A DNA stretch of 64,000 nt, taken from assembly GCF_000316575.1 (NCBI RefSeq), contig NC_019682.1:2850001-2914000 (forward strand). Direction: 5' to 3'. The notes below the pieces were generated by a model. It made no database searches. It saw nothing but the letters and a program-made list of their open reading frames with translations, and was not told the origin of the DNA. The stretch comes from Calothrix sp. PCC 7507. GTDB taxonomy: Bacteria > Cyanobacteriota > Cyanobacteriia > Cyanobacteriales > Nostocaceae. Position 1 is the first letter of the stretch. The number at the start of each line of letters is the position of its first letter. Positions 26,001 through 36,398 of the stretch are shown here, in pieces. The position numbers and the translations under genes were made by a program.

Positions 26001-26639
26001 TTATTGTAGCTGTTCGCTAGTACTCAGGTGGGCGATCGCCTGTTTAATCCAATCTTCGACATAGGCATTTTGTGGTAGTCCAATGTCTTCACTCACCACA
26101 TGCAAAGCATGGCTGACTTCATGGGCAGTATAACCCAAGGCGAAGAGAGTCATTTGCACTTCTTCTAGAATTCCTGGTGCAGGACCACCTGTAGCAACGA
26201 AGAACCCGGCTGATTTGCGCCACTCGATTAATTTGCTTTTCAGTTCCAAACAGATGCGTTCTGCAGTCTTCTTGCCGACGCCTGGGGCTTGAATTAAGAT
26301 TTGTGTATTGCCAGCGATGATTGCTTGCACTAAATCTGGTAGCTCCATAGTGTCCAACAGAGCGATCGCTAAAGCTGCACCAATACCGCTAACAGTTAGC
26401 AAGTGACGAAATAAATCCCGTTCTGCTGGCGAAGCAAAGCCATATAGTAACGGCACTTCGTCACGGATTTGGTAATGGGTAAAAACTTGTACAACCCCTC
26501 CCGAATCGGGTAAATGCTGTCCTAGCCGTTGGGGAACTTGCAAATCATACCCCATGCCATTCACCTCTAAAGTCAGAATGACACGATTACTGCTAATTGT
26601 TTGAATACCAGCGACGATACCTTTGAGATAACTGATCAT
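26001..26639 (-). CDS. ruvA: Holliday junction branch migration protein RuvA
   Basis: A 212-residue RuvA, which binds four-way DNA junctions as a tetramer and loads the RuvB motor. The start is [20 protein letters not shown] at 26639. [17 protein letters not shown] and [20 protein letters not shown] are the two helix-hairpin-helix motifs. The C-terminal RuvB-binding helices follow a flexible linker. It overlaps the upstream sucrose-phosphatase gene by 4 bases (ATGA), so the two are co-translated. Confidence 0.95.
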   Translation of the reverse strand: MISYLKGIVAGIQTISSNRVILTLEVNGMGYDLQVPQRLGQHLPDSGGVVQVFTHYQIRDEVPLLYGFASPAERDLFRHLLTVSGIGAALAIALLDTMELPDLVQAIIAGNTQILIQAPGVGKKTAERICLELKSKLIEWRKSAGFFVATGGPAPGILEEVQMTLFALGYTAHEVSHALHVVSEDIGLPQNAYVEDWIKQAIAHLSTSEQLQ

Positions 26640-27385
26640 TCTAAGAATCCAAAATATTTTAGTCCTTCGAGAATTCCACCTGCACAAACATCTTGTGCTA
26701 GGTAACGGTAGTCAGCGGGATACTCATTGTGCCACTGGAGTAACTCAGGGCGGGCATTCCCGACGATGATTCCCCGTTCGTTGCCTGCAGCGAATAAAGC
26801 AATATCATTACCCGAATCGCCACAAACAACAGTTCGTTCGGCTGCATATTTCCACTTTTGGCGAAGAAACAGCATTGCCTGACCTTTATCGCTGGTATGG
26901 GGCACAATGTCAAGGTCAATTCCGCTGCTGTAAATTAACTTTATATTTAATTTATATTTTTGCAACTCTGTCTCTAGTTGTGGTAGTACATTCAGGGCTA
27001 CTGTTTGTTCTAAGAAAAAGCTCACTTTGAAAGGGCGCTGTTCTGAGTTTGGTTGTAGTTCTAACTCAGGGTACTGCTGAGTTATAGATAACACAAGTTC
27101 CCGATCCCATCCAGAGGAGAGAATTTCTGACCAACCTGGATCTGGAGTGTCACCACCATCAAGATAAATTTCCGTACCTACAGAGAGGACTAGTGCATCG
27201 GGTGTCAAAAGATTTTGTTCAACTTGTAGTTCCTGGTAAAGTAGAGGCGATCGCCCAGTAGCATAAACTATTTTTGTGCCATATTGTTGGCGATGTTGAA
27301 TTAGCTGTTGGCTCAGTTCTACCAAAGCTTTATCATTTCCCACGAAGGTATGATCCAGGTCAGTTACAAAAAGAAACGGTTTCAT
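26636..27385 (-). CDS. Sucrose-6-phosphate phosphatase-like HAD hydrolase
   Basis: A 249-residue HAD-superfamily phosphatase. Motif I DLDHT has its nucleophile at Asp9 and the acid at Asp11. YATGRS is motif II, and [13 protein letters not shown] is motif IV. The cap pattern (GTEIYLDGG) matches the sucrose-phosphate phosphatase branch, which makes sucrose from sucrose-6-phosphate, an osmolyte in cyanobacteria. Length agrees with the family. It is translationally coupled to ruvA, an odd functional pairing probably due only to position. Confidence 0.85.
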   Translation of the reverse strand: MKPFLFVTDLDHTFVGNDKALVELSQQLIQHRQQYGTKIVYATGRSPLLYQELQVEQNLLTPDALVLSVGTEIYLDGGDTPDPGWSEILSSGWDRELVLSITQQYPELELQPNSEQRPFKVSFFLEQTVALNVLPQLETELQKYKLNIKLIYSSGIDLDIVPHTSDKGQAMLFLRQKWKYAAERTVVCGDSGNDIALFAAGNERGIIVGNARPELLQWHNEYPADYRYLAQDVCAGGILEGLKYFGFLE

Positions 27386-27603
27386 TGTTTTGACGCACTC
27401 CCAAGTTAATATTTGTCAAAATAATACCAATTTGCAAAAAGAATGGGACAGATACACTCAAGCGATCGCCAAAGAAAAAGCTAACACAAGGTTTATCAGC
27501 TTTAAAATCTCCTATTTTAATTATGGGGATTCTCCCGTTACCTATTGCCTAATGTTTTTTTCTTTGGTATTGAATGAGGTATGTTCGCCCATTTTATAAT
27601 GCA

Positions 27604-27642
27604 CACAAAAAAACAGTAGAGCAATAAATACTCTACCGTTTT
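27604..27642 (-). terminator. clpC terminator
   Basis: On the minus strand GGTAGAG, a loop TATTTATTG and CTCTACTG are followed by a run of seven T. It lies about 50 bases after the clpC stop. Confidence 0.7.
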
Positions 27643-27689
27643 CTAATTTTTTATTCGAGATTTAAATCCCAAATCTGAAATTTTAAATC

Positions 27690-30158
27690 TTACTCAACAC
27701 CTTGGGGTAATAATTCCCGACGCTGTTGAGAACTAACTTGTACAATGCCGTTTTCATCAACATCAACGATCGCAATATCACCGTCTTTTATGCGACCAGA
27801 CAGAATCTCTTCTGCTAGGCTATCTTCTAACAACCGCATAATCGCCCGACGTAACGGTCTTGCTCCATAGCTAGGACTGTAACCTTCGGTGATCAGGCGC
27901 TCTTTGAAGCGATCGGTGACTTCTAGGGTGATACCCTTTTCGGTCAGGCGACCAAATACTTCTTTGAGCATGATTTCGGCGATTTGGGTGACTTCGACCT
28001 TGCTCAACTGACGGAAGACGATAATCTCATCTAGTCGATTGAGGAACTCTGGACGGAAGTATTGCTTCAGTTCTTCGTTCACCAGGGTTTTAATCCGGTT
28101 GTACTGGGATTCGCTTTGGTCTTCGCCAAATTCAAAGCCAATACCGCCGCCGCCTTTTTCAATCACCTTAGAACCAATGTTGGATGTCAAAATCAGCAAG
28201 GTGTTTTTGAAGTCAACGGTGCGACCTTTAGCATCGGTTAACCGTCCGTCTTCCAAAATTTGCAGCAGCATGTTGAAGACATCGGGGTGCGCTTTTTCGA
28301 TTTCGTCGAACAGCACCACGGTGTAAGGACGCCGCCGCACGGCTTCGGTTAACTGACCACCTTCGTTATAACCAACATAACCAGGAGGCGAACCAATCAA
28401 TTTGCTGACGGTGTGGCGCTCCATATATTCCGACATATCCAAACGGATCATTGCTTCTTCGGAACCGAAGAAGTAAGACGCCAAGGATTTCGCTAATTCA
28501 GTTTTACCAACGCCGGTTGGCCCGGAGAAGACAAAGCTGGCGATGGGTCGGTTGGGATTTTTCAATCCAACACGAGCGCGACGAATTGCCCGGGAAACTG
28601 CCTTGACTGCGTCTTCTTGTCCAATGAGACGCTGGTGTAAGGTGTCTTCCATGTGCAGTAACTTCTCGGATTCTGATTCGGTGAGCTTGTTCACCGGTAC
28701 ACCAGTCCAGGAAGCAACAATATGGGCAATATCCTCTTCGGTGACTACGGGTTCCACTCCGTCACCGCTAGCACCGTTGGTTTTGCTTTGAGCGATCGCC
28801 CGGATTTCGGCTTTGATTTCCATTTCGCGATCACGCAGTTCCCCAGCTTTGTCAAAGTCTTGGGAACGAACTGCATCATCTTTCTCTTTCAAGATTTGCC
28901 GCAGTTCTTTGTCTAACTCTTTAGCTGCAGGAGGCAGTTGGGAGTTAATTAAGCGGACGCGAGAACCAGCTTCATCGATTAAGTCGATGGCTTTGTCTGG
29001 GAGATAGCGATCGCTAATGTAACGGTCAGATAATTTCGCCGCCGCTATCAATGCTTCGTCAGAGATTTTCAGTTTATGGTGTTGCTCGTAACGCTCGCGC
29101 AATCCATGTAAAATCTCAATTGTTTCATCGACTGTCGGCTCACCTACCATTACTGGTTGGAAGCGGCGCTCTAAGGCTGCATCTCGCTCGATGTGCTTGC
29201 GGTATTCATCCAGGGTTGTCGCGCCGATACATTGCAATTCACCTCTAGCCAAGGCTGGCTTGAGGATATTCGCTGCATCAATTGCGCCTTCTGCAGCACC
29301 TGCACCAATGAGGGTGTGGACTTCGTCAATCACGAGAATCACGTTACCCGCAGAGCGGATCTCATCCATGATTTTCTTCAGACGTTCTTCAAATTCACCC
29401 CGGTACTTGGTGCCTGCTACGAGCAAGCCGATATCGAGGGTGACTACGCGCTTATCTTCCAGGATGTCGGGGACATCTTTGTTGGCAATGCGCGACGCTA
29501 AACCTTCAGCGATCGCTGTTTTACCAACCCCTGGTTCGCCAATCAGCACTGGGTTATTTTTTGTCCGGCGACCCAAAATCTGTATCACTCGCTCGATTTC
29601 TTTGGCGCGTCCCACCACAGGATCGAGTTTGTTATCCGTTGCCATTTGGGTCAGGTTGGAACCAAATTCATCCAAGGTAGGAGTTTTGGTGCGTCCTGAT
29701 TGCCCGGTCGCGGAAACCTCTGCTGTTTCTCCCAGCATTCGGATGACCTGGGTTCTTACCTTAGATAGATCCACGCCGAGGTTTTCTAGGACTCTGGCTG
29801 CGACACCTTCTCCTTCTCGGATCAGTCCCAACAGCAGATGCTCGGTGCCAATGTAGTTATGGCCTAATTGGCGCGCTTCTTCTAAAGATAGTTCCAGAAC
29901 TCGCTTTGCCCGTGGGGTAAACGGAATTTCCACGGCGACAAAACCAGAACCTCGGCCTATGATTTTTTCTACCTCAATTCGGGCGTCTTTGAGATTGACA
30001 CCCATTGATTTTAGAACTTTGGCCGCAACTCCCGTCCCTTCACCAATCAGACCCAGGAGGATCTGTTCAGTGCCGACGAAATTGTGACCTAAACGGCGGG
30101 CCTCTTCTTGGGCCAGCATGATTACCTTAATGGCTTTTTCTGTGAAGCGTTCAAACAT
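27690..30158 (-). CDS. clpC: ATP-dependent Clp protease ATP-binding subunit ClpC
   Basis: An 822-residue HSP100 unfoldase that feeds proteins to ClpP. Two N-terminal Clp repeats (1-145) precede AAA domain 1 with Walker A GEPGVGKT at 207-214. A UVR-type middle region follows ([21 protein letters not shown]), then AAA domain 2 with GPTGVGKT near 548. [11 protein letters not shown] and [11 protein letters not shown] are conserved in the second module. Length and order are canonical for cyanobacterial ClpC. It has its own terminator at 27604-27642. Confidence 0.97.
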   Translation of the reverse strand: MFERFTEKAIKVIMLAQEEARRLGHNFVGTEQILLGLIGEGTGVAAKVLKSMGVNLKDARIEVEKIIGRGSGFVAVEIPFTPRAKRVLELSLEEARQLGHNYIGTEHLLLGLIREGEGVAARVLENLGVDLSKVRTQVIRMLGETAEVSATGQSGRTKTPTLDEFGSNLTQMATDNKLDPVVGRAKEIERVIQILGRRTKNNPVLIGEPGVGKTAIAEGLASRIANKDVPDILEDKRVVTLDIGLLVAGTKYRGEFEERLKKIMDEIRSAGNVILVIDEVHTLIGAGAAEGAIDAANILKPALARGELQCIGATTLDEYRKHIERDAALERRFQPVMVGEPTVDETIEILHGLRERYEQHHKLKISDEALIAAAKLSDRYISDRYLPDKAIDLIDEAGSRVRLINSQLPPAAKELDKELRQILKEKDDAVRSQDFDKAGELRDREMEIKAEIRAIAQSKTNGASGDGVEPVVTEEDIAHIVASWTGVPVNKLTESESEKLLHMEDTLHQRLIGQEDAVKAVSRAIRRARVGLKNPNRPIASFVFSGPTGVGKTELAKSLASYFFGSEEAMIRLDMSEYMERHTVSKLIGSPPGYVGYNEGGQLTEAVRRRPYTVVLFDEIEKAHPDVFNMLLQILEDGRLTDAKGRTVDFKNTLLILTSNIGSKVIEKGGGGIGFEFGEDQSESQYNRIKTLVNEELKQYFRPEFLNRLDEIIVFRQLSKVEVTQIAEIMLKEVFGRLTEKGITLEVTDRFKERLITEGYSPSYGARPLRRAIMRLLEDSLAEEILSGRIKDGDIAIVDVDENGIVQVSSQQRRELLPQGVE

Positions 30159-30675
30159 GGCTTTTTCCCATCACCTGCGTCGTGCCGGTACGCTGATTTT
30201 AGCACAGGCTTAGGTTTTACATGTCTGTATAAAGATGACAAACACTAGCGCAGCATCACCCATATTGATGGCGCTATTACTAAGTATTTATTCTTTTTTT
30301 GTGGATGCCGTACTGATGAGGGTAAGTTTTCCAGTGTTTTTCGGATTGACCACACACAAAAAACCACTGGAATCAAGACTTTTTTGGATTTACTTCCAAA
30401 GATCCATTGTTACCACACTTGATTAGCAGAAGCAACAAAAATTTTGTATCATAGGTTATTTAAATAGAAAATTTATAAAAAATAAATTATTGTCATAGGA
30501 AATTAGGGAGTCAAGAGTCAAGAGTCAGGAGTCATTTATCCCTCATCTCCCTCATCATCCCGGTTGGTGAGCGTTCGCGTAGCGTCTCGCAGAGAAGCCG
30601 AACCACATCTCCCTCATCATCCCGGTTGGTGAGCGTTCGCGTAGCGTCTCGCAGAGAAGCCGAACCACATCTCCC
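30159..30675. other. Intergenic region between clpC and rimI
   Basis: No credible gene. It contains the clpC promoter region, GTCAAGA/GTCAGGA heptamers (about 30509-30533) and a duplicated 62-bp repeat (30544-30680) next to the end of rimI. Confidence 0.6.
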
Positions 30676-30680
30676 TCATC
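30544..30680. repeat. Two tandem 62-bp copies of a cyanobacterial interspersed repeat
   Basis: The block CATCCCGGTTGGTGAGCG, then TTCGCGTAGCGTCTCGCAGA, then GAAGCCGAACCACATCTCC occurs twice in tandem. GCGTAGCGTCTCGCAGAG is a widespread cyanobacterial repeat core. The second copy reaches the last codons of rimI. Confidence 0.8.
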
Positions 30681-31224
30681 TCCCCCATTTCCCCACTTCC
30701 CCACTGAGGCGATCGCTGACAATTTGCTGCCATTGGAGTAAAGTTGCGGGAAATGACGGTTGTTGCAAGTCCGCAAGCCAAAGAATGAGAGCGTCCTCGT
30801 TATTATCTTGGTAGTAACCCCGACGCCGCCCAGCTGTTTTGAAGCCAAATTTTTGGTATAAAGATATGGCTCCTAAGTTGGAAACTCGCACTTCGAGGGT
30901 GGCTCGCTCTAAGCCGCGATCGCTAGCTGTCTTGAGCAGGGAATATAGTAAAGCCTGCCCTAATCCTTGTCGGTGATATTGGGGATGAACCGCCAAAATT
31001 GTAATGTGAGCTTCTTCTAAAATTGACCAAAAGCAGCCCATTCCCAGCAGTCTCAGGCTAGAGAACGGGGAAAACAAACCGAGCAAATCACTATTGGGGC
31101 TGTCCATTTCTCTTTGGTAGGCTTCCATTGTCCATAAACCACCAAAACAGGCTTGATCTAGTTCCAGGACAGCGCTTAAATGCTCTGCTGTCAATGATTG
31201 AATTTCTAAGTCTAGTGAGATCAC
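30676..31224 (-). CDS. rimI: Ribosomal protein S18 alanine N-acetyltransferase RimI-like
   Basis: A 182-residue GNAT acetyltransferase that modifies the N-terminus of ribosomal protein S18. ITILAVHPQYHRQGLGQALL holds the acetyl-CoA loop (Q/RxxGxG/A). ATLEVRVSNLGAISLYQKFGF is the typical RimI second half. It starts with GTG at 31224. About 25 C-terminal residues (LSGEVGKWGR at the very end) are longer than most RimI and run to the edge of an interspersed repeat, possibly a repeat-induced extension. Confidence 0.85.
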   Translation of the reverse strand: MISLDLEIQSLTAEHLSAVLELDQACFGGLWTMEAYQREMDSPNSDLLGLFSPFSSLRLLGMGCFWSILEEAHITILAVHPQYHRQGLGQALLYSLLKTASDRGLERATLEVRVSNLGAISLYQKFGFKTAGRRRGYYQDNNEDALILWLADLQQPSFPATLLQWQQIVSDRLSGEVGKWGR

Positions 31225-31329
31225 AGTTATTGAATAAGATTACAGACCCTTTGTAAACTGGGAATCGGCAGACGGACTCACGCCCAATTAAAATTTAAGC
31301 AAGCACAAAAATAACAACTCTTAATAGTT

Positions 31330-32739
31330 ATGGTATCGACTCACCCCGCTGGGGTCCAACATACTGGTAGTCAGTATTTGCCTCAAAAGCGCAGCGCAAA
31401 TGCGAATATTTCGCCTAACCAGGAACTTTTACCTGTAACTGCCAAAGTAAACAGTCATGATGTCCTGGAAATTGGTGGGTGTGATATCACAACCCTAGTT
31501 CAACAATTTGGCTCACCCTTATATATTTTAGATGAAGCAACCCTGCGTTTAGCTTGTCAGCAATATCGGGATGCTTTCCAAAAATATTATCAGGGCGAAT
31601 CTCAGGTGCTGTATGCTTCAAAAGCATGGAACTGTTTAGCAGTTTGCGCGATCGCCGCATCTGAAGGCTTAGGAATAGATGTAGCATCTGGGGGGGAACT
31701 CTACACGGCGCTGCAAGCAGGTGTTAACCCTGAGAAAATCTACCTCCATAACAATAACAAATCTCGTGACGAGCTAATTTTTGCCATAGAATCCGGCTGC
31801 ACTATTGTTGTGGATAACTGGTACGAGTTACACACTTTAGTAGAAATTGTCGAGACGGCAAACACCGGATATGTAAACCCTCGGTTACTACTACGGTTGA
31901 CTCCGGGTATTGAATGTCACACGCATGAATATATCCGCACGGGACAACTAGATAGTAAATTTGGCTTTGATCCTAATCAACTAGAGGAATTGTTTACTTT
32001 TATCAGCAAGCAAACTGCTCTCAACTGCGTAGGATTACATGCTCATATTGGTTCGCAAATTTTTGAGCGCCAACCGCATCGGGATTTAGCTGGTGTGATG
32101 GTGCAGTGGTTAAAAGCAGCGGCGAAGCATGGTTTAGAACTGACGGAGTTAAATGTTGGCGGTGGTTTAGGGATTAGATATGTAGAGTCGGATGATCCTC
32201 CCAGCATTGAAGAGTGGGTGAAAGCAATTTGTGAAGTAATTCAAGCAGCTTGTGCTACTGAAAATTTACCCTTACCGAAATTATTGTGTGAACCTGGGCG
32301 ATCGCTAATTGCCACAGCTTGCGTTACTGCCTATACTATTGGTTCATCCAAAGTTATTCCAGAAGTTCGTACCTACGTGGCAGTTGATGGGGGGATGTCA
32401 GACAATCCGCGCCCCATCACTTACCAGTCAGTTTACCGAGCAGTGATTGCCAACAAAATAGCCGCTCCCATTACACAAACTGTCACAATTGCTGGTAAGC
32501 ATTGTGAATCCGGGGATATTTTGATTAAAAATGCTCAACTGCCAGAAACAGAACCAGGAGATATTCTCGTAGTTATGGGAACTGGTGCGTACAATTACAG
32601 TATGGCATCTAACTATAACCGCTTGACCAAACCGGCAGCAGTTTTAGTAGCGAATAGCGAGGCAAATTTGATTTTGCAGCGCGAAACTTATCAAGATTTG
32701 ATTCGACAAGATTGCCTACCAGAAAGACTAAAGGTTTAG
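31330..32739 (+). CDS. lysA: Diaminopimelate decarboxylase
   Basis: A 469-residue PLP enzyme catalysing the last step of lysine synthesis. The PLP lysine is Lys98 in VLYASKAWNC. LHNNNKSRDEL, GLHAHIGSQIFE, NVGGGLGIRY, CEPGRSL and the catalytic CESGD are all in order. An N-terminal extension of about 45 residues precedes the barrel, common in cyanobacterial copies. It is followed after about 110 bases by cdaA-uppS on the same strand. Confidence 0.95.
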   Translation: MVSTHPAGVQHTGSQYLPQKRSANANISPNQELLPVTAKVNSHDVLEIGGCDITTLVQQFGSPLYILDEATLRLACQQYRDAFQKYYQGESQVLYASKAWNCLAVCAIAASEGLGIDVASGGELYTALQAGVNPEKIYLHNNNKSRDELIFAIESGCTIVVDNWYELHTLVEIVETANTGYVNPRLLLRLTPGIECHTHEYIRTGQLDSKFGFDPNQLEELFTFISKQTALNCVGLHAHIGSQIFERQPHRDLAGVMVQWLKAAAKHGLELTELNVGGGLGIRYVESDDPPSIEEWVKAICEVIQAACATENLPLPKLLCEPGRSLIATACVTAYTIGSSKVIPEVRTYVAVDGGMSDNPRPITYQSVYRAVIANKIAAPITQTVTIAGKHCESGDILIKNAQLPETEPGDILVVMGTGAYNYSMASNYNRLTKPAAVLVANSEANLILQRETYQDLIRQDCLPERLKV

Positions 32740-32848
32740 TCATTTGTCCTTAGTCATTAGTCATTAGCCAGGAATTAATTACAAATGACTAATGACTGAT
32801 GACAAATGACTAACTGTAATTAGAGGCAAGAATGGTAATCCAGATGTC

Positions 32849-33772
32849 ATGAGAGATTGGTGGAAGCAATGGCTGACAAACCCAGGATGGTCGCAGTCCT
32901 TGCTGCTTGGGACTCTGGATATCGTGTTAGTGTTGGCGCTGACATACATGATACTAGTGATTATTAGCGAGCGCCGGACACTGTGGATGGTGCGAGGATT
33001 TATTGTATTGATGTTAGCCTCAGCACTCAGTAATCGATTGGGGCTACCATTATTAAATTTTGTATTAGAAAAATTAGTGATTGGTTGCGCTGTGGCTATG
33101 GCAGTTGCTCTCCAGTCGGAATTTCGCCGATTTTTGGAACAATTGGGACGTGGTGAATTCCGCCAATTGTTTCAACCATCTAGTCTAGTAGTCCCCAAAT
33201 CCGATAGTGTAATTGATGAAATTGTCGAGGCGGTGAAAGAACTGTCTAAAAGCCGAATTGGAGCTTTGCTAATTTTGGAAACTACTGGCCCGATGGACGA
33301 GCGCGATTTTTCTGTCCCCGGAGTTAAGCTGAATGCTGATGTTTCTAAAGAACTAATACAAACAATCTTTCAACCGAAAACTTTGTTACATGATGGAGCA
33401 ACTTTGATCCGTGGTTCCCGGATAGTAGCATCGGGTATAATTTTACCACTTTCGGGTCGCACAGCCTCGCGCCAGTTGGGTACACGCCATCGGGCAGCAA
33501 TGGGAATTACTGAGCGGGTCGAAAATTGTATTTGTGTCGTTGTATCAGAAGAGACGGGTTCTATTTCTTTAGCGGAACGTGGAACCCTAAACAGACCGCT
33601 GACGATTAGAAACCTTAAAGAGTCCTTGGAGACTCGATTGTCCCCAACAGTAGACCGGGAAGCTGTTGCTCCCGGTTTGTTAAGTTTGGCTCGTCAGATA
33701 GGTGAGAAGGCTCTAACATTGGCTTCACGTTTACTCCGATTACCATCGACCGCTTCTCGGGATAAAAAATGA
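32849..33772 (+). CDS. cdaA: Diadenylate cyclase CdaA (c-di-AMP synthase)
   Basis: A 307-residue membrane enzyme that joins two ATP into cyclic di-AMP. Three N-terminal membrane segments lie within residues 18-88. The DAC domain shows DGA at 182-184 and RHR at 213-215, the two catalytic signatures. Cyclic di-AMP controls osmotic balance and potassium in cyanobacteria. The stop overlaps the uppS start (ATGA), so the two genes are coupled. Confidence 0.95.
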   Translation: MRDWWKQWLTNPGWSQSLLLGTLDIVLVLALTYMILVIISERRTLWMVRGFIVLMLASALSNRLGLPLLNFVLEKLVIGCAVAMAVALQSEFRRFLEQLGRGEFRQLFQPSSLVVPKSDSVIDEIVEAVKELSKSRIGALLILETTGPMDERDFSVPGVKLNADVSKELIQTIFQPKTLLHDGATLIRGSRIVASGIILPLSGRTASRQLGTRHRAAMGITERVENCICVVVSEETGSISLAERGTLNRPLTIRNLKESLETRLSPTVDREAVAPGLLSLARQIGEKALTLASRLLRLPSTASRDKK

Positions 33773-34518
33773 AATTACAAGAAACTCAACTCCAAGATTT
33801 GCCCCCTGATTTAAAACTGGAATTACTGCCTCAGCATGTCGCGGTGATTATGGATGGCAATGGTCGATGGGCTAAACGTCAAGGTCTACCCAGGATTATG
33901 GGCCATAAAGCTGGTGTAGACGCTCTGAAGGATTTGCTCCGCTGCTGTCAAGATTGGGGTGTCCAGGCGCTGACAGCTTATGCTTTTTCGACAGAAAACT
34001 GGAAAAGACCCCAGGAAGAAGTTGATTTTCTCATGACTTTATTCCAACGAGTTTTGCGCCAAGAACTCCGGGAAATGGTTAAAGAAAACGTGCAAATTCG
34101 GTTTGTGGGTAATTTACAGGCATTACCGCCCGTCTTGCAAGCGGAAATTTCTCGTTCAATTGAAGAAACCCAGGAGAATCGCGGTATCCGGTTTACTGTG
34201 GCCACAAATTATGGTGGTAGACAAGAAATTTTACAGGCTTGTCGGGCGATCGCCGAGCAAGTCCAGCAAGGATTGTTACAACCTGATGAAATTGATGAAG
34301 AACTGTTTGAGAGCCACCTCTACACCGCCGGAATTGCTGACCCAGATTTGCTAATCCGGACTAGCGGAGAAATGCGCCTCTCAAATTTCTTACTCTGGCA
34401 AATGGCTTATGGCGAAATTTATATCACAGACGCTCTCTGGCCAGATTTTAACCGCAATGAATTTTACCGCGCCTTGAGTGCCTATCAGCAGCGGGAAAGA
34501 AGATTTGGGAAAGTTTAG
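33769..34518 (+). CDS. uppS: Isoprenyl transferase (undecaprenyl diphosphate synthase)
   Basis: A 249-residue cis-prenyltransferase making the C55 lipid carrier for cell-wall synthesis. [14 protein letters not shown] carries the catalytic Asp29. [30 protein letters not shown] and the end block [13 protein letters not shown] match the family throughout. The 4-base overlap with cdaA indicates a common operon that links wall precursor supply with c-di-AMP signalling. Confidence 0.96.
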   Translation: MKLQETQLQDLPPDLKLELLPQHVAVIMDGNGRWAKRQGLPRIMGHKAGVDALKDLLRCCQDWGVQALTAYAFSTENWKRPQEEVDFLMTLFQRVLRQELREMVKENVQIRFVGNLQALPPVLQAEISRSIEETQENRGIRFTVATNYGGRQEILQACRAIAEQVQQGLLQPDEIDEELFESHLYTAGIADPDLLIRTSGEMRLSNFLLWQMAYGEIYITDALWPDFNRNEFYRALSAYQQRERRFGKV

Positions 34519-34584
34519 GGAATCAGTTATCAGTTACCAGTTATCAGTTATCAGTTAACAAATTGATGACTGTTCACTGCTCCC

Positions 34585-34863
34585 CTAGGGCCCAGAAAAC
34601 ACTGCCTGTTCTATATCTTCTCGACTGAGGGAATATTTGAATGAGCGCTGGACATCTTGCCTGTTTTCAGATGCGGCGATATATCGGACTGTGATTTGCT
34701 CAACATCTAGGGAGAGTTCGGCTTGCCAACTTGGTCGCTGCACATGCCAGCAATGTGGCTGTGCTTCATCTTGTTGACAGCCTTGATCTTTAAGCCACTG
34801 CTCGATTTGTGGCAGGGTATGGTTATACAGGGGGGCATCAGGGGAAAGAAGAGGCATAAGCAA
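34585..34863 (-). CDS. DUF3143-type cyanobacterial protein
   Basis: A 92-residue protein with the pattern of the cyanobacterial DUF3143 family: YNHTLPQIEQWLKDQGCQQD near the start, then WQAELSLDVEQITVRYI and FKYSLSREDIEQAVFSGP at the end. Function unknown. It lies 14 bases after the J-domain gene on the same strand, an arrangement that is often kept in cyanobacteria and suggests a working relationship. Confidence 0.8.
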   Translation of the reverse strand: MLMPLLSPDAPLYNHTLPQIEQWLKDQGCQQDEAQPHCWHVQRPSWQAELSLDVEQITVRYIAASENRQDVQRSFKYSLSREDIEQAVFSGP

Positions 34864-34877
34864 TTGAAGATTTTAAA

Positions 34878-35438
34878 TTAACAAAAATAATTTTTACTTT
34901 CCCAAGGGGGAATTGATTGTGACAGATTGTTAATCTGCTGCTTTTCTAGCCGATTTAATGGTAGTTGTTGTGTTTGAAAAGCGGCATCACCACGAGTTAA
35001 GCCAATAGTGATCGCCAATAACAAACAACCCAAAAACGTTAACCCCAAAATAAATAAAGCAAAGATTTCACCAGTGGAGAGTGGGCGATCGCTCGCATCA
35101 AGGTAAGCTGATTTTGACCAGTCATAAGCCTGAGAAGTGGAACGGTTTAAGTCGGGGGGTGCTTGAATCACCCCAAAACGAGAATAGCCGATTTTCAAGT
35201 CATAGTTTAACCGTCTTTCTGGGTTGCTAAGAGTAGCGTAGGCTTCGTTGATTTGCTGGAATTTAGCAGTAGCCACAACAGTAGATAATTCCGTAGTGTC
35301 AGGATGATAGCGTTTGCTCAGTTCTCGATAAGCGCGACGAATATCGATTACCGATGCCGAGGGATGCAATCCTAGCAAAGAGTAATAACTGGGTTTACTG
35401 GGTTCACTGCTCTGCGACATTGCCCCATTTTGATTCAC
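34878..35438 (-). CDS. Membrane-anchored J-domain protein
   Basis: A 186-residue co-chaperone. The J domain occupies residues about 17-82, with HPD in KRYHPDTTELS. A single C-terminal membrane segment is visible near 130-150 (IFALFILGLTFLGCLLLAI). It has no Gly/Phe region or zinc finger. It should recruit a DnaK to a membrane, thylakoid or plasma membrane unknown. A later Met (MSQSSEPSKPSYYSLLGL) is an equally possible start. The DUF3143 gene follows. Confidence 0.87.
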   Translation of the reverse strand: MNQNGAMSQSSEPSKPSYYSLLGLHPSASVIDIRRAYRELSKRYHPDTTELSTVVATAKFQQINEAYATLSNPERRLNYDLKIGYSRFGVIQAPPDLNRSTSQAYDWSKSAYLDASDRPLSTGEIFALFILGLTFLGCLLLAITIGLTRGDAAFQTQQLPLNRLEKQQINNLSQSIPPWESKNYFC

Positions 35439-35531
35439 GGCTGTTTAATTCACCTTGCAATCAAGTTTTTTCTAATTGTAAACCTGTTAACGCTATAGCA
35501 GATGATGCCTAAGATCAGGACTTGACCGTCT

Positions 35532-35969
35532 TTATCTATCCTGTATTGACCAATCCTCAATGTTTAAAGAAGACACTTGAGAAAAATCCCGATAGTTTCG
35601 CGTCACCACAACTGCATCATTCACTAAAGCAATTGCGGCAATTCGCATATCCTTCTGCAATCGCTGTTTCGATAAGGTGGGATTTTCTTTGAGCAATCGC
35701 TGAAACGTCTCGCCTGCTTTCTCATCAAAATCCAACACCCTCACCCGTCCAAATAGAGCAACTGTCCGGCTTAATTTTCCATACAGTCGCACAACATCTT
35801 CAACTTCCCGCGCACCATTGATTCGCACCACCCAGCCATTAAACAATTCCTGAACCGTCACAATGGAAATCGCCACATCTGCTCCCATCACGGCTACCCG
35901 ACGGCTCACCTGTGGATGTCGCTCTAATAACAGCGACACATGATCTGTATCCAACACCCAAAGGCTCAT
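35532..35969 (-). CDS. PIN-domain toxin, VapC type
   Basis: A 145-residue PIN nuclease, the toxin of a type II pair. The first acidic residue is in LWVLDTDHVSLLLE, the second in SIVTVQELFNGW, the third in QKDMRIAAIALVNDAVVVTRN and the last in NYRDFSQV. PIN toxins cut tRNA or rRNA. Its start overlaps the antitoxin gene by 4 bases (ATGA). Confidence 0.9.
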   Translation of the reverse strand: MSLWVLDTDHVSLLLERHPQVSRRVAVMGADVAISIVTVQELFNGWVVRINGAREVEDVVRLYGKLSRTVALFGRVRVLDFDEKAGETFQRLLKENPTLSKQRLQKDMRIAAIALVNDAVVVTRNYRDFSQVSSLNIEDWSIQDR

Positions 35970-36283
35970 ACAGTATTGTTGATATCCAATTCACGTTCGG
36001 TACGCAGTTCCTGAGCCAAGTTCGCAAACTCATCATCTCCCTCAAACATCCCAATAAAATCTGTCCAAGGATTATTTGTCACTTCTAGGGTCAGAAACTC
36101 AATATTTGCCAGTCTAGCTCTCACCTTTTCCTCTAAAGATGCGATCGCATCTAAACGGTTCTCAGCTTCGGCTACACAATCAGGTAACTCTGGCACTGAT
36201 ACTATAAAATTTCCCGATGATGCTTGTTCAACCAGGACATGAAGAGACAGCCTATTCAAACTCGTAACGGCTAGAAGATTCAT
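35966..36283 (-). CDS. Antitoxin partner of the PIN toxin, HicB-like fold
   Basis: A 105-residue protein immediately before and overlapping the PIN toxin gene. The N-terminal half (LHVLVEQASSGNFIVSVPEL, then PDCVAEAENRLDAIASLEEKV) matches the HicB-like partial RNase-H fold seen in many antitoxins. The acidic C-terminus (FEGDDEFANLAQELRTEREL) would wrap the toxin. No helix-turn-helix is visible, so autoregulation, if present, uses another surface. Confidence 0.78.
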   Translation of the reverse strand: MNLLAVTSLNRLSLHVLVEQASSGNFIVSVPELPDCVAEAENRLDAIASLEEKVRARLANIEFLTLEVTNNPWTDFIGMFEGDDEFANLAQELRTERELDINNTV

Positions 36284-36398
36284 AAACGGCGATACTTAAA
36301 TCAGTGAACAGTGAATTTGATAACTGATAATTCTCTTTCTTCATAATAGAACCTCGCTACCATAGGGGGTTGGCGATGCTTTATTCACGTCGCCCTAC

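Noticed and set aside
27390-27599. 69-residue open frame between the sucrose-phosphatase and clpC
   Set aside because: Non-ATG start, no ribosome site, and it nearly reaches the clpC terminator.
30235-30426. 63-residue hydrophobic open frame upstream of clpC
   Set aside because: Lies in the clpC promoter region with no ribosome site and no recognisable family.
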